DNA from: Oscillospiraceae bacterium
Lineage (GTDB): Bacteria; Bacillota; Clostridia; Oscillospirales; Ruminococcaceae
Reading direction: 5' to 3'
NCBI GenBank assembly: GCA_009777725.1
Contig: WRLG01000020.1
Span: 1 to 60,179 of the forward strand
Length of the DNA: 60,179 nucleotides
Shown: positions 51,201 to 59,569 of the stretch, one piece after another
Position numbering within the stretch: position 1 is the stretch's first letter
Layout of the letters: every line of letters begins with the position of its first letter
Program-made: the position numbers and the translations under genes
Notes under the pieces: generated by a model
The model's database searches: none
What the model was told of the DNA's origin: nothing
Seen by the model: only the letters and a program-made list of their open reading frames with translations

Positions 51201-51815
51201 TCAATCCTCATAATTATCCGGCGGTTGGCAAGGTGCTTGATAGATTGACTGATAAGGCGAGCTTGATGGATACGGTTGGTATGCCGAATCCTCCTGCGTG
51301 TTATATTCTGCGTTATATGAGCCTTCCGCGGTATTGGAATTCACGCCTGCTTTATTGCTTGCGCTGAATGAATAAACAACGCGGGTATCGCATAAAACAT
51401 CGTGAAAGCCCTGCCCTTTTTTGTTACAGGCGGCGTAAATATAGCCCGCGAAAAAAAATCCCGAAAGATACCTGCCGATTGTTTCTCTGTAAGCAACGTC
51501 AAAAAAGGTAAGCCTTTCTTCTCGGGCGGAAACAACCTTTAAGCGGAACAGAAACTTTCCGAGCGTCGAGCCCGAAAGATAGGTGAATAAAACAAAATAA
51601 GAAACTCCGACCAGATACGCGGCTATATCAATTAAAGTAAAGCTGAATAAAATCGGCTTTGCGTACAAGCTTCCCTCGCCGCTTAAAAAGGAAAAGAAGA
51701 AAAACCCTCTCAATATGAGTATAATAATCCCTTGAACAAGCAAGTCTATGGCATACGCGAAAAGCCGCGCTCCGAATCCCGCCGAGGCGGCATCGCTATT
51801 AGGATATGTTTGCAT
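51201..51815 (-). CDS. RDD-family membrane protein
   Basis: A 204-aa protein. The RDD domain (about residues 10-145) has Arg in AGFGARLFAYAIDLLV, Asp in the first helix, three membrane segments and SGSTLGKFLFRLKVV. A Tyr/Ser/Pro/Gln-rich C-terminal tail follows. The family's role (possibly ion or small-solute transport) is unsettled. It overlaps sppA by 17 bases, so the two are coupled. Confidence 0.82.
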   Translation of the reverse strand: MQTYPNSDAASAGFGARLFAYAIDLLVQGIIILILRGFFFFSFLSGEGSLYAKPILFSFTLIDIAAYLVGVSYFVLFTYLSGSTLGKFLFRLKVVSAREERLTFFDVAYRETIGRYLSGFFFAGYIYAACNKKGQGFHDVLCDTRVVYSFSASNKAGVNSNTAEGSYNAEYNTQEDSAYQPYPSSSPYQSIYQAPCQPPDNYED

Positions 51816-52785
51816 GATACATCAGCACCCCATTTCCTTTTTTGTCAATCACCTCTTGTATAACCTGTGCATCGGATTTCTTTTGAAGCTCCTTCGCGCC
51901 TAAAAACAATTGCTCAAATATAGTTGCTTCTTTTTCGGGGTCAACAATACTTATGCCGCTCCCTAACTCCTCACGGATTAAGGCTTGCAATTCCTCGTAT
52001 GTCATAATATCGTCAATCAGTCCGGCTTCCTTTGCTTGGGAGGCGGTCAGAAGCCTTCCGTCTGCAACTCTTCTGAGACTGCCGGCACTCATATCGCGCC
52101 CTTCGGCGACTATTTCAAAAAATTGGGCGTACATCTCATCGACAAGGCTTTGGAGCAACGCCCTGTGTTCATTGCTCATCTCAATCCCCATAGAGCCCAT
52201 ATCCTTATTAGAGCCGCTGGTAATGTTAATCTCCTCAATCCCAAGCTTATCGTACAGCCCCTTTACATTGGTAATCTGCATGACTACGCCGATTGAGCCC
52301 GTTAAAGTGCTTCTGTTTGCGTATACTCTGCCGTCGGAAGCCATCGCTATGTAATACCCGCCGGAACAAGCTTGGTTTGCCATATACACGTAAATCGGTC
52401 GCCCTGTTTGCTCGCGGTATTGCTTCAATTTCAAATAAAGCTCATCGCTTTCATAAACGCCCCCTCCGGGAGAGTTTACGAAAAGCAGAAGCCCTCTGTT
52501 ATTTACGGCTTTAGTCATCTCGTCTATTTTATCTAATGTCGCTTGATGATTATAGCCGCCTGAACTGAAAATTGATGTTGACGATGTGTTCAATATTATG
52601 CCGCTGACATCGACTACTCCTACGTAGCTTCCCGACGAGGGGTAATGCGCGGCTGAACTAACCATTGAGGTTAAATCCTTTAAACCGCTGCTTTCAAAGA
52701 AATTATGTGTCATCATGCTTGCGGCTGAAACGAATACGAATACGACAGCCGCCGCGACCAGACCTGCAATTTGTTTTTTGCTCAT
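51799..52785 (-). CDS. sppA: Signal peptide peptidase SppA (S49 family)
   Basis: A 328-aa membrane-anchored serine protease that clears leftover signal peptides. It has a membrane anchor at residues 6-27 and the nucleophile Ser in NQACSGGYYIAMA. The general-base Lys is in TSGSNKDMGSM, and LFVNSPGGGVYESDEL and LTGSIGV are conserved. It is the short Bacillus-type single-domain form. AAGGAG precedes the ATG. Confidence 0.93.
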   Translation of the reverse strand: MSKKQIAGLVAAAVVFVFVSAASMMTHNFFESSGLKDLTSMVSSAAHYPSSGSYVGVVDVSGIILNTSSTSIFSSGGYNHQATLDKIDEMTKAVNNRGLLLFVNSPGGGVYESDELYLKLKQYREQTGRPIYVYMANQACSGGYYIAMASDGRVYANRSTLTGSIGVVMQITNVKGLYDKLGIEEINITSGSNKDMGSMGIEMSNEHRALLQSLVDEMYAQFFEIVAEGRDMSAGSLRRVADGRLLTASQAKEAGLIDDIMTYEELQALIREELGSGISIVDPEKEATIFEQLFLGAKELQKKSDAQVIQEVIDKKGNGVLMYHANIS

Positions 52786-52840
52786 TTTGTTTCTCCTTAA
52801 ATTTTTTTTGCTGACCCAAACTCTAAAATTGTAAGTTTGC

Positions 52841-53823
52841 CTACAGCTCCTTGCTTTCTGTTTCCTTAACTATATAAATCGGTCTTTTTTTAGTTTCAAA
52901 ATACATTTTAGCCGTATACTGACCTAAAATACCTACCGACAAAAGCTGTACGCCGCCTATTAACAGCACAAGGCAGACGATAGTCGGATAGCCCGCAACA
53001 GGGCTTCCGTGCAAAAAGTAGTCGATTACCGTGTAAACAATCATAACAAACGCGGCAAAGCTGAACAGCGCGCCTAAAAATGAAGCGAGAGCAAGAGGGG
53101 CGGTCGTGAATGCGAAAATACCCTCTAAGGAATACAGGAAGAGCTTTCTGAAGCTCCACGCAGTCTTTCCTGCGGCGCGTTTTACATTTTCATATCCGAT
53201 ATACTTGGTTTCAAAGCCTACCCAGCTGAAAATGCCTTTTGAAAACCTGTTATACTCCTGCATGGATAAAATTGAATCAACCATCTGTCTTGTCATAAAC
53301 CGAAAATCCTGCGCGCCGTCAACGATATTGGTTTGCGAAATTTTGTTTATTACCTTATAAAACATCCGCGAAAGGAATGATAACAGCCCGGGCTCACCCT
53401 TCCGTGATACCCGCCTTGTCGCGGCGCAGTCATATTCCCCGCTTGATACATACTCGTACATCTCGGGGATAAATGAGGGAGGGTGCTGTAAATCCGCATC
53501 GATGATAACGGCGTAATCCCCTTTGCAATTTTCAAGCCCTGCGTACATTGCGGCTTCCTTGCCGAAATTGCGTGAAAAAGAAATGTAGCGGAAGCGTCCG
53601 TCTTTTTCGGAATATTCCCGCAGGATTTTCAGCGTGCCGTCCTTTGAACCATCATTTATAAATAAAAACTCAAAATCAAGAGCGGGGTGTTTTTTTTTCA
53701 TACCGTCCGTTACCTTGATTATTTCATCACGGAACAGCGGTAAAACGTCCTGCTCGTTATAGCAGGGGACAACAACGGATATTAGCTTAACTTCCAGTGA
53801 GAATTCCTCCTTAATGCAATTCA
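52841..53823 (-). CDS. GT2 glycosyltransferase, GtrB/DPM-like with two membrane helices
   Basis: An about 327-aa protein with a GT-A domain (VVVPCYNEQDVLP; DADLQHPP metal-binding block; RRVSRKGEPG) and two C-terminal membrane helices (about 235-305). Relatives transfer glucose or other hexoses to undecaprenyl phosphate for wall or polymer decoration. The start is unclear. ATG 53823 overlaps nagB by 13 bases with a weak ribosome site. A perfect AAGGAGG at 53812-53806 is 8 bases before a CTG codon (53797-53795) that opens the conserved region. It is probably co-transcribed with nagB. Confidence 0.85.
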
Positions 53824-54518
53824 TTAAATATTTCCGTATCAATCATAACGGTAACATTATTGTGCAATTGCAGGATTGATGCCGGGCAGGAGGGTGTTAT
53901 TTTACCGTTTACCATTTTATTTACAGCATCGGCTTTTTCCTTGCCGTAAGCGAGCAAAACAATGCTTTTCGCTTTCATAATTGTGCCAATTCCCATAGTA
54001 ACCGCTTTTTTGGGAACTTCGTCCGCACTCTTAAAAAAGCGCGAATTTGCAGATATAGTGCTGTCGCTTAACGCCACGGTATGAGTGTTATAAGGGAAAT
54101 GTTCGCAAGGCTCATTAAAGGCAATATGCCCGTTATGACCGATTCCGAGCAGTTGTAAATCAATGCCGCCCGCCTTTTTGATTCGGGAATCATAATATAA
54201 GTTTTCATTGTCCGGGAAATTAATATTCTCAGAGCGGATATTAATTTCAGAAAAAAGATTTTCTTTCATAAAAAAGCTGTAGCTCTGTTCATGTGTTGGG
54301 GATAATCCGCAATATTCGTCAAGGTTGAAGGTGGTTATAAAATCATAGTCCGTGATTCCCGCTTGATAGTCCTTGACCATTTCTGCATAGGTCGTTAGGA
54401 CGGACGAGCCTGTCGCCAACCCTAAAACGCTGTCTTCTTTTCGCAAGACCTGTGATGCAAATATTGTCGCCGCGCAACGTCCTATTTCTTCTTTGTTATC
54501 GCAAACTTTCAGGTTCAA
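53811..54518 (-). CDS. nagB: Glucosamine-6-phosphate deaminase
   Basis: A 235-aa enzyme converting glucosamine-6-P to fructose-6-P and ammonia. It shows GLATGSSVLTTY, NLDEYCGL and GIGHNGHIAFNEPC with the active-site residues. TTG 54518 is chosen because AAGGAG lies 8 bases before it; GTG 54527 sits on the ribosome site. It overlaps the end of the PIN toxin gene by 4 bases. nagA is absent nearby. Confidence 0.93.
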   Translation of the reverse strand: MNLKVCDNKEEIGRCAATIFASQVLRKEDSVLGLATGSSVLTTYAEMVKDYQAGITDYDFITTFNLDEYCGLSPTHEQSYSFFMKENLFSEINIRSENINFPDNENLYYDSRIKKAGGIDLQLLGIGHNGHIAFNEPCEHFPYNTHTVALSDSTISANSRFFKSADEVPKKAVTMGIGTIMKAKSIVLLAYGKEKADAVNKMVNGKITPSCPASILQLHNNVTVMIDTEIFNELH

Positions 54519-54919
54519 ATAAAACACTCCTTATATACTCTCATGAATTCCGCCGGAGTCATAATGAAAGGCTCATCGGGATAGTGTCTGGAGTTGCCTG
54601 TGATGAGAAATGCTTTGCTCGATTTTGCTGTGTCATAAAAAGTTCTATCAGTTTCGTCTATCAATGGGATGTTACTTTTGGGCGGTTCAATTAAAATTCC
54701 ACCTATTTCTAATGCCTTTATTATGTCATTTTGCGTCTCCACGCCGATATTCAATTTTTTATAGGTCAACACTCTTTTATATTCGGATATAATTTCTAAG
54801 GAATAAAACATTTGCAGTTTCCCTGCATAGAAAAGCTTCATAATTTCAGCCGGCTTTCCACCAGATGAAATGTTTGAAGATACTATGACATTCGTGTCAA
54901 TAACCACGCTGCATATCAT
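54515..54919 (-). CDS. PIN-domain toxin (COG1569-like)
   Basis: A 134-aa protein with a PIN RNase fold. SVVIDTNVIVSS has the first acidic residue (Asp8), EIISEYKRVL a conserved Glu near 44, and DETDRTFYDTAKSS the Asp cluster near 90. It starts with no gap after the antitoxin stop codon (TAGATG). PIN toxins cleave RNA, often tRNA or rRNA. It pairs with the RelB/DinJ-like antitoxin at 54920-55231. Confidence 0.85.
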   Translation of the reverse strand: MICSVVIDTNVIVSSNISSGGKPAEIMKLFYAGKLQMFYSLEIISEYKRVLTYKKLNIGVETQNDIIKALEIGGILIEPPKSNIPLIDETDRTFYDTAKSSKAFLITGNSRHYPDEPFIMTPAEFMRVYKECFI

Positions 54920-55231
54920 CTACAACCCCGGTCTTTCTTGTCTGCATTCGCTTATAATGGCGTTTATATCGTCAAGAGACATTTCAGATGTGCCGTTAGC
55001 CAGAGATTGCTCTTGCGCTTCTTTCATAGCCTCTAATCCTCGCGCTAAGATAGATTCTTTCATCTGTGATTCAATAGCTGAAATTTGAAATGGTATTCCC
55101 TGTATTCTAAGGGCTTGACGATAGAAGATGTTTGTAGCCGCCGACAAAGTCAGCCCTAACTTCGAGAATAGCATTTCTGCATCCTTTTTTATGTCTTCAT
55201 CTATCCTAATTGAAATGTTTGTCTGCGCCAT
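54920..55231 (-). CDS. RelB/DinJ-family antitoxin
   Basis: A 103-aa protein with an N-terminal ribbon-helix-helix (TNISIRIDEDIKKDAEMLFSKLGLTLSAATNIFYRQAL) that should bind its own promoter. A charged C-terminal toxin-binding part follows. RelB/DinJ antitoxins usually pair with RelE/YafQ toxins; here the partner is a PIN protein. It lies 15 bases after upp and immediately before the toxin. Confidence 0.88.
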   Translation of the reverse strand: MAQTNISIRIDEDIKKDAEMLFSKLGLTLSAATNIFYRQALRIQGIPFQISAIESQMKESILARGLEAMKEAQEQSLANGTSEMSLDDINAIISECRQERPGL

Positions 55232-55246
55232 AATAAACCCCCATTT

Positions 55247-55876
55247 CTACTTTGTCCCGAAAACCCTGTCTCCCGCGTCTCCCAGTCCGGGTACTATGTA
55301 TAGATTATCGTCTAACCTCTCGTCAATCGCGCCGCAATAAATTTCAATGTCGGGGTGCGCCGCCGCAACTGCTTCCAATCCCTCGGGGGCGGCGATAATG
55401 CACATAATTTTTATATTACCAACGCCCGCTTCTTTAAGCAGATTTATTGTTTTAACGGCGGTTGAGCCTGTTGCCAGCATAATATCGGCTACAATCACGT
55501 CCCTTTCGGCTATGTCAAAGGGTAGTTTGCAGTAGTAATCAACGGCGGTTTTGGTTTTGTCGTCCCTAAATATACCGATATGCCCTATTTTAGCGGCGGG
55601 AACAAGTCTTACCATCCCCTCAACCATAGCAAGACCGGCGCGCAGAATTGGAACAAATGCTACCTTTCTGCCGGAAATAACCTTTGTCTTAGCTATAGAA
55701 AGCGGGGTTTGAAGCTCGACTTCTTTAAGAGGTAGGTCATGAGTCGCCTCATAGCACATCAGCATGGCAATTTCCGAAACAAGCTCCCTAAAATCCTTAG
55801 AACCTGTATTTACATCGCGTATAAGGGAGATTTTATGCTGTATTAACGGATGCCCTGTAATTTTTACATTTTTCAT
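55247..55876 (-). CDS. upp: Uracil phosphoribosyltransferase
   Basis: A 209-aa pyrimidine salvage enzyme (uracil + PRPP to UMP), exactly the family length. The PRPP loop is [18 protein letters not shown] and the uracil-binding tail is [16 protein letters not shown] 55876, after AAAGGAAAAGAG, matches the family start better than the longer frame to 55909. It follows rpiB by 26 bases, the usual Firmicutes rpiB-upp pairing. Confidence 0.96.
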   Translation of the reverse strand: MKNVKITGHPLIQHKISLIRDVNTGSKDFRELVSEIAMLMCYEATHDLPLKEVELQTPLSIAKTKVISGRKVAFVPILRAGLAMVEGMVRLVPAAKIGHIGIFRDDKTKTAVDYYCKLPFDIAERDVIVADIMLATGSTAVKTINLLKEAGVGNIKIMCIIAAPEGLEAVAAAHPDIEIYCGAIDERLDDNLYIVPGLGDAGDRVFGTK

Positions 55877-55902
55877 TTTCTCTTTTCCTTTCAAAAGCTC
55901 TA

Positions 55903-56340
55903 TCAGCAAGGTTCAAGCAGTTCGACCCTTCGCTGATGCCTTCCGCCCTTAAATTCATTCGTCAAAAACGCTTCCGTTATTTCAAGAGCAACACCCGAGC
56001 CGCTCACCCTGCCGCCTAAGCAAAGCACGTTAGCGTTGTTATGAAGCCGCGAATGTTTTGCCATAAAGGTATCGGTGCAAAGAGCGGCTCTTATCCCTTT
56101 GATTTTATTAGCCGCAATAGAGATGCCTATGCCTGTTCCGCATATAAGGATTCCTAAATCCGCCTTTTTTTCGGTGATAAGCGCGCATACCTCTCTAGCT
56201 ACAAGCGGGTAATCACAGCTTTCACCCTCCCTGCAGCCCAGAATGGTATATTCAAAGCCGCCTTTTTCTAAATAAGCCGCGACCTCGCCCCTAAGCTCAA
56301 AGCCTGCATGGTCGCTGCCCAGCGCGATTTTTATACTCAT
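55903..56340 (-). CDS. rpiB: Ribose-5-phosphate isomerase B
   Basis: A 145-aa enzyme of the pentose phosphate pathway. [10 protein letters not shown] and [24 protein letters not shown] (catalytic Cys near residue 68) are diagnostic, and His near 97 ([15 protein letters not shown]) completes the site. AAGGAG precedes the ATG. It heads the rpiB-upp-TA-nagB-GT2-sppA-RDD run. Confidence 0.95.
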   Translation of the reverse strand: MSIKIALGSDHAGFELRGEVAAYLEKGGFEYTILGCREGESCDYPLVAREVCALITEKKADLGILICGTGIGISIAANKIKGIRAALCTDTFMAKHSRLHNNANVLCLGGRVSGSGVALEITEAFLTNEFKGGRHQRRVELLEPC

Positions 56341-56361
56341 AAATCATACTCCTTGCTTGGG

Positions 56362-56393
56362 CAATTGACAATTTATAATTGACAATTGATAAT
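56362..56393. repeat. CAATTGACAATT/AATTGTCAATTG-type palindrome
   Basis: A short inverted repeat just upstream of rpiB, of the same type as 27627-27661. It may form a hairpin in the leader. Confidence 0.4.
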
Positions 56394-56456
56394 TTTAAAT
56401 ATTATACTATATTTTCCTCTGCAAGTCAATAATAAAATATGAACGCGAGCAACAAT

Positions 56457-58196
56457 TTAATTACCAATCCCCTGCGGATTTACATACAGGGTTTTATTGT
56501 TTGTAAAGATAACCATGCCGGGCTTTGCGCCTGCGGGCTTTTTGACGTATTTGACAGGGACGTAATCTACGGGAACACGGGAGGAAGCTTTGGCTTTGCT
56601 GTGAAACGCCGCAAGCTGAGCCGCTTGCAGGATAACGCTTTCGGGCGGGTTGGGGTTGCCGTTTGTTTTAATGATAACGTGTGAGCCGGGTATATCCTTT
56701 GTATGAAGCCAAATATCCGTCTTTTCGGCGGTTTTACAGGTGAGCAGGTCATTTTGCTTATTATTTCTCCCTATTAACACTTCAAAGCCCTCGGGTAATA
56801 TAACCTTATGCGGCGGCGCGGATTTCACTGCCTTTGCCTTTTTAAGCTTAGCTGAGCGGAGATAACCCTGCTCGGAGAGCTCGGCGCGGAGCTCGTTTAC
56901 CTCGTCCTCGGTTTTGGCGCGGGTCAGCGCATCGTAAACGCTGTCAATATAGTCAAGCTCCTTTTCGCCGTTTTCGATTTGCTTTGTTAAAATCTTCTCG
57001 GCGGAGGCGGCTTTGCGGTATTCGGAATAGTATTTTTGCATATTAAGGGAGGGGGTTAACCTTATATCAAGCGGTATGGTCATTTCGCCGCCCTTTTCAT
57101 CATAAAAGTTCTGCACGGTAACGGAGGACATACCCTTTTTAATCATATAGATATTAGCCGAGATAAGGTCGCCCTTCAGTTTAAGCGCGTCACGCTCCGC
57201 CGTCAGAATCAGCTCTTCCTTCTGCGCGGCGTTTCGTCTGGCTATGCGTTCGGTTAAGTTTATTAAAAGTCTGTAAAGGTCGCCCTCACGCTGTTTCATT
57301 CTTGCCGCGGCATCCCGCTCGGAGTAGAAAAAATCAAGTGTTTCGCAAGCTGAGGGCAGGGTCTTGGTAAGCATAAGCGCGCCGTACTGCCTTATCGGCA
57401 GGAAAGTAAAGTCCTTTAGCAAGCCGTTTCTATCCTGCGCCGTGGTATAGGTGTTTTCGCCGTTTTTGAAGTCGGCGGCGGTTTTTTTTATATAAAAGCA
57501 AAGGCGGTTAAAAATATCATCGTTCATCTCGGATTTGAGGATTTCGCCGCGCGCCGCGTAAAAAACCCACTCTCTTGCCACTATCGGTGCTATACCCTCG
57601 AATATTTTGATAAGGCACTTTGACAGCGCGCCGTCCGGCAGGCTCTCCAAGGAGCTTTTTATATCATCGGCTGAACATTCCCTGAAATCAAGGCGGCTTT
57701 CGCGGGGCGGCAGTTCGTATTTAAGCCCGGGGAGAACCATTCTTTCGCGTGAAATTTCGCTGTCTACCCGTTTTATGCCGTCAATAATTTTGCCGTCTTG
57801 ATTTATTATAATCAAATTTGAATGTCTGCCCATTATTTCCGCGGAAATTGTAATATTTACCATATCGCCAATTTCGCTCATTGCCTCAAAGTCAAGGCAG
57901 AGAATCCGCTCTAAGCCATCCTGCCGAATATCCATGAGCTTACCCGAGCCGATATGCTTTCGCAGGAGCATACAAAACATAGGCGGAGCTTTAGGATTTT
58001 CAACCGCCGATTTTGTAATATAAACACCCGCCGAATTCGCAGATGAGGATATAAGAAGCTTATGGCTCCCTCCCGCCGCACGCATTGTTATTATAATTTC
58101 ATCCCGCGAGGGCTGATGAATTTTATCAACCCGCCCTCCCTTCAGAAAGCTTATTTCGTCCTTTACCGCGTTTAGAAACGCGCCGTCAAGCGCCAT
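56457..58196 (-). CDS. rqcH: RqcH, NFACT-family ribosome quality-control factor
   Basis: A 579-aa protein, often annotated as fibronectin-binding. RqcH recruits Ala-tRNA to stalled 50S subunits and adds C-terminal alanine tails. It has NFACT-N (about 1-200; MALDGAFLNAVKDEI), a central coiled coil (about 290-430) and the NFACT-R domain (about 450-570; IGRNNKQNDLLTCKTAEKTDIWLHTKDIPGSHVII). ATG 58196 is chosen over 58205 because AAAAGGA abuts the latter. Confidence 0.93.
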   Translation of the reverse strand: MALDGAFLNAVKDEISFLKGGRVDKIHQPSRDEIIITMRAAGGSHKLLISSSANSAGVYITKSAVENPKAPPMFCMLLRKHIGSGKLMDIRQDGLERILCLDFEAMSEIGDMVNITISAEIMGRHSNLIIINQDGKIIDGIKRVDSEISRERMVLPGLKYELPPRESRLDFRECSADDIKSSLESLPDGALSKCLIKIFEGIAPIVAREWVFYAARGEILKSEMNDDIFNRLCFYIKKTAADFKNGENTYTTAQDRNGLLKDFTFLPIRQYGALMLTKTLPSACETLDFFYSERDAAARMKQREGDLYRLLINLTERIARRNAAQKEELILTAERDALKLKGDLISANIYMIKKGMSSVTVQNFYDEKGGEMTIPLDIRLTPSLNMQKYYSEYRKAASAEKILTKQIENGEKELDYIDSVYDALTRAKTEDEVNELRAELSEQGYLRSAKLKKAKAVKSAPPHKVILPEGFEVLIGRNNKQNDLLTCKTAEKTDIWLHTKDIPGSHVIIKTNGNPNPPESVILQAAQLAAFHSKAKASSRVPVDYVPVKYVKKPAGAKPGMVIFTNNKTLYVNPQGIGN

Positions 58197-58268
58197 TTTA
58201 TTCATTCCTTTTAGCGTTAATTGATTTAATACTTTCCAATTATACCATGTATAGGTGTATTTGTCAAA

Positions 58269-58640
58269 TCAAATTTTAGGGTTTCGCAAATTGGCGGGTT
58301 GGTGGATTGCAATACATTTGTCTATCATGGATTTTATAAGAAATAGCTCATCTTCTGACAAGGCATCAAGATTTTCTATAATATCAAGAGCATATCGAGG
58401 ATATTTCACATTATAAGAGAAAAATTCAGCGGGCGTTATGTGAAAATACTGGCAAATACAAAAGAAAGCTTCAAGCGATGGCAACGCTGACCTAACTTCA
58501 ATTTTATTTATATAGCTTTCGGATTGCAATAAATCCCGTGATAATTTTCTTGCAGATATATTACGAGATGAGCGCAATTGATAAATCCGCTCTACGAATT
58601 TTTCCTTTTCTTGTGCGATTTTTGTAGAATCATACTCCAT
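58269..58640 (-). CDS. XRE-family helix-turn-helix regulator
   Basis: A 123-aa protein with an N-terminal HTH (about residues 16-75; FVERIYQLRSSRNISARKLSRDLLQSESYINKIE). A helical C-terminus (YALDIIENLDALSEDELFLIKSMIDKCI) is typical of many small Firmicutes XRE proteins. It diverges from the broken SHOCT gene. A perfect CCCCAAAAATTTGGGG palindrome at 58762-58777 in the shared leader may be its operator (inference). Confidence 0.85.
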   Translation of the reverse strand: MEYDSTKIAQEKEKFVERIYQLRSSRNISARKLSRDLLQSESYINKIEVRSALPSLEAFFCICQYFHITPAEFFSYNVKYPRYALDIIENLDALSEDELFLIKSMIDKCIAIHQPANLRNPKI

Positions 58641-58913
58641 AAAATAAGCTCCTTAAACGATTTACATTCATTATACTTTAAATCGGCGCATATTTGGTAG
58701 AGTAGTTTTCTTCATTTATTTGATAAATGTATGATTAAATTATATATTTTTAACAATTAAACCCCAAAAATTTGGGGTATTCTGACAATAGCATATGTGG
58801 TTAGATTATGTTATAATTATTATAGAAGAACAGGTAGCGATTTTAAGACCCTCCAAACAATTAAAAGCAATGGAATTGAAAAGCACGAGAAAACAATGAA
58901 AGGTTGAGATGTT

Positions 58914-59339
58914 ATGAAAGCAGAAAATATTGCCTTAGCGAGTTTGGGACTTGTCTCTTGGGCAACTCTTATGATTGCCACTATAGTTATTTATGATTCT
59001 ATCAAAAAAAAGGGAAAAATACGCTTGAAATCTTTAATCAAAAATTGTGCGAAGCGGGATTTAAAATATCGAAATTAATATTGTCAACTGATTATTGGAA
59101 AACTGCATTTCTCAACTATCCAAACCCTGATACAGGTATATGGATTGACTATGATTCCGAGCGGTTAGCAATAAGAAACGAACGGTATCAAGAAGAACCA
59201 AATTTTTTTTCGTTTTCTGATTTGGAAAGCTCGGAAATTTTGACTTATGGCAGGGGTACTACCAATAAAATTACTTGATGACGGCTTGATTAATCAAGAT
59301 GACTTCAACGCAAAGAAAAAGCAACTTTTGGGGTTGTAA
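58914..59339 (+). pseudogene. Broken SHOCT-domain membrane-anchored gene (two frame changes)
   Basis: Three overlapping frames make sense only when joined. The first (58914-59078) gives a start, a membrane helix (LASLGLVSWATLMIATIVIY) and a Lys run. The second, one frame back from the eight-A run at 59004-59011, continues LEIFNQKLCEAGFKISKLILS to a stop near 59278. The third (59247-59339) is a SHOCT motif, LLDDGLINQDDFNAKKKQLLGL. SHOCT motifs normally end membrane or oligomerising proteins. The first break lies at A-AAA-AAG, a slippery site, so programmed shifting is a formal alternative; the second break argues for decay. Confidence 0.6.
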
Positions 59340-59402
59340 ATATTAATTATAAGTGCGTGAAAGAGGATTTTTGTTAATTTTCACTCCCCTAATATGAATC
59401 CT

Positions 59403-59438
59403 AAAACCCCGCAAACCTTGGAGGTTGCGGGGTTTTTT
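59403..59438 (+). terminator. Strong terminator
   Basis: AAAACCCCGCAAACC with GGTTGCGGGGTTTT forms a stem around a short loop and runs into six Ts on the plus strand, 64 bases after the SHOCT remnant. Confidence 0.88.
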
Positions 59439-59569
59439 CTTGATAACATGGTAGTTACCTCCTGTTTTTTTATTTATTTTTGGGGTTGACAGAATTAGGG
59501 GTAGGGGGTATAATAGAGATAACAGTTAACAAGCCGGCAGTGACTTTACACAAAGAAAGGGTGAAAACA

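Noticed and set aside
58995-59020. Certain programmed -1 frameshift at A-AAA-AAG
   Set aside because: Kept only as a possibility: a second, unrelated frame break before the SHOCT motif makes decay more likely.
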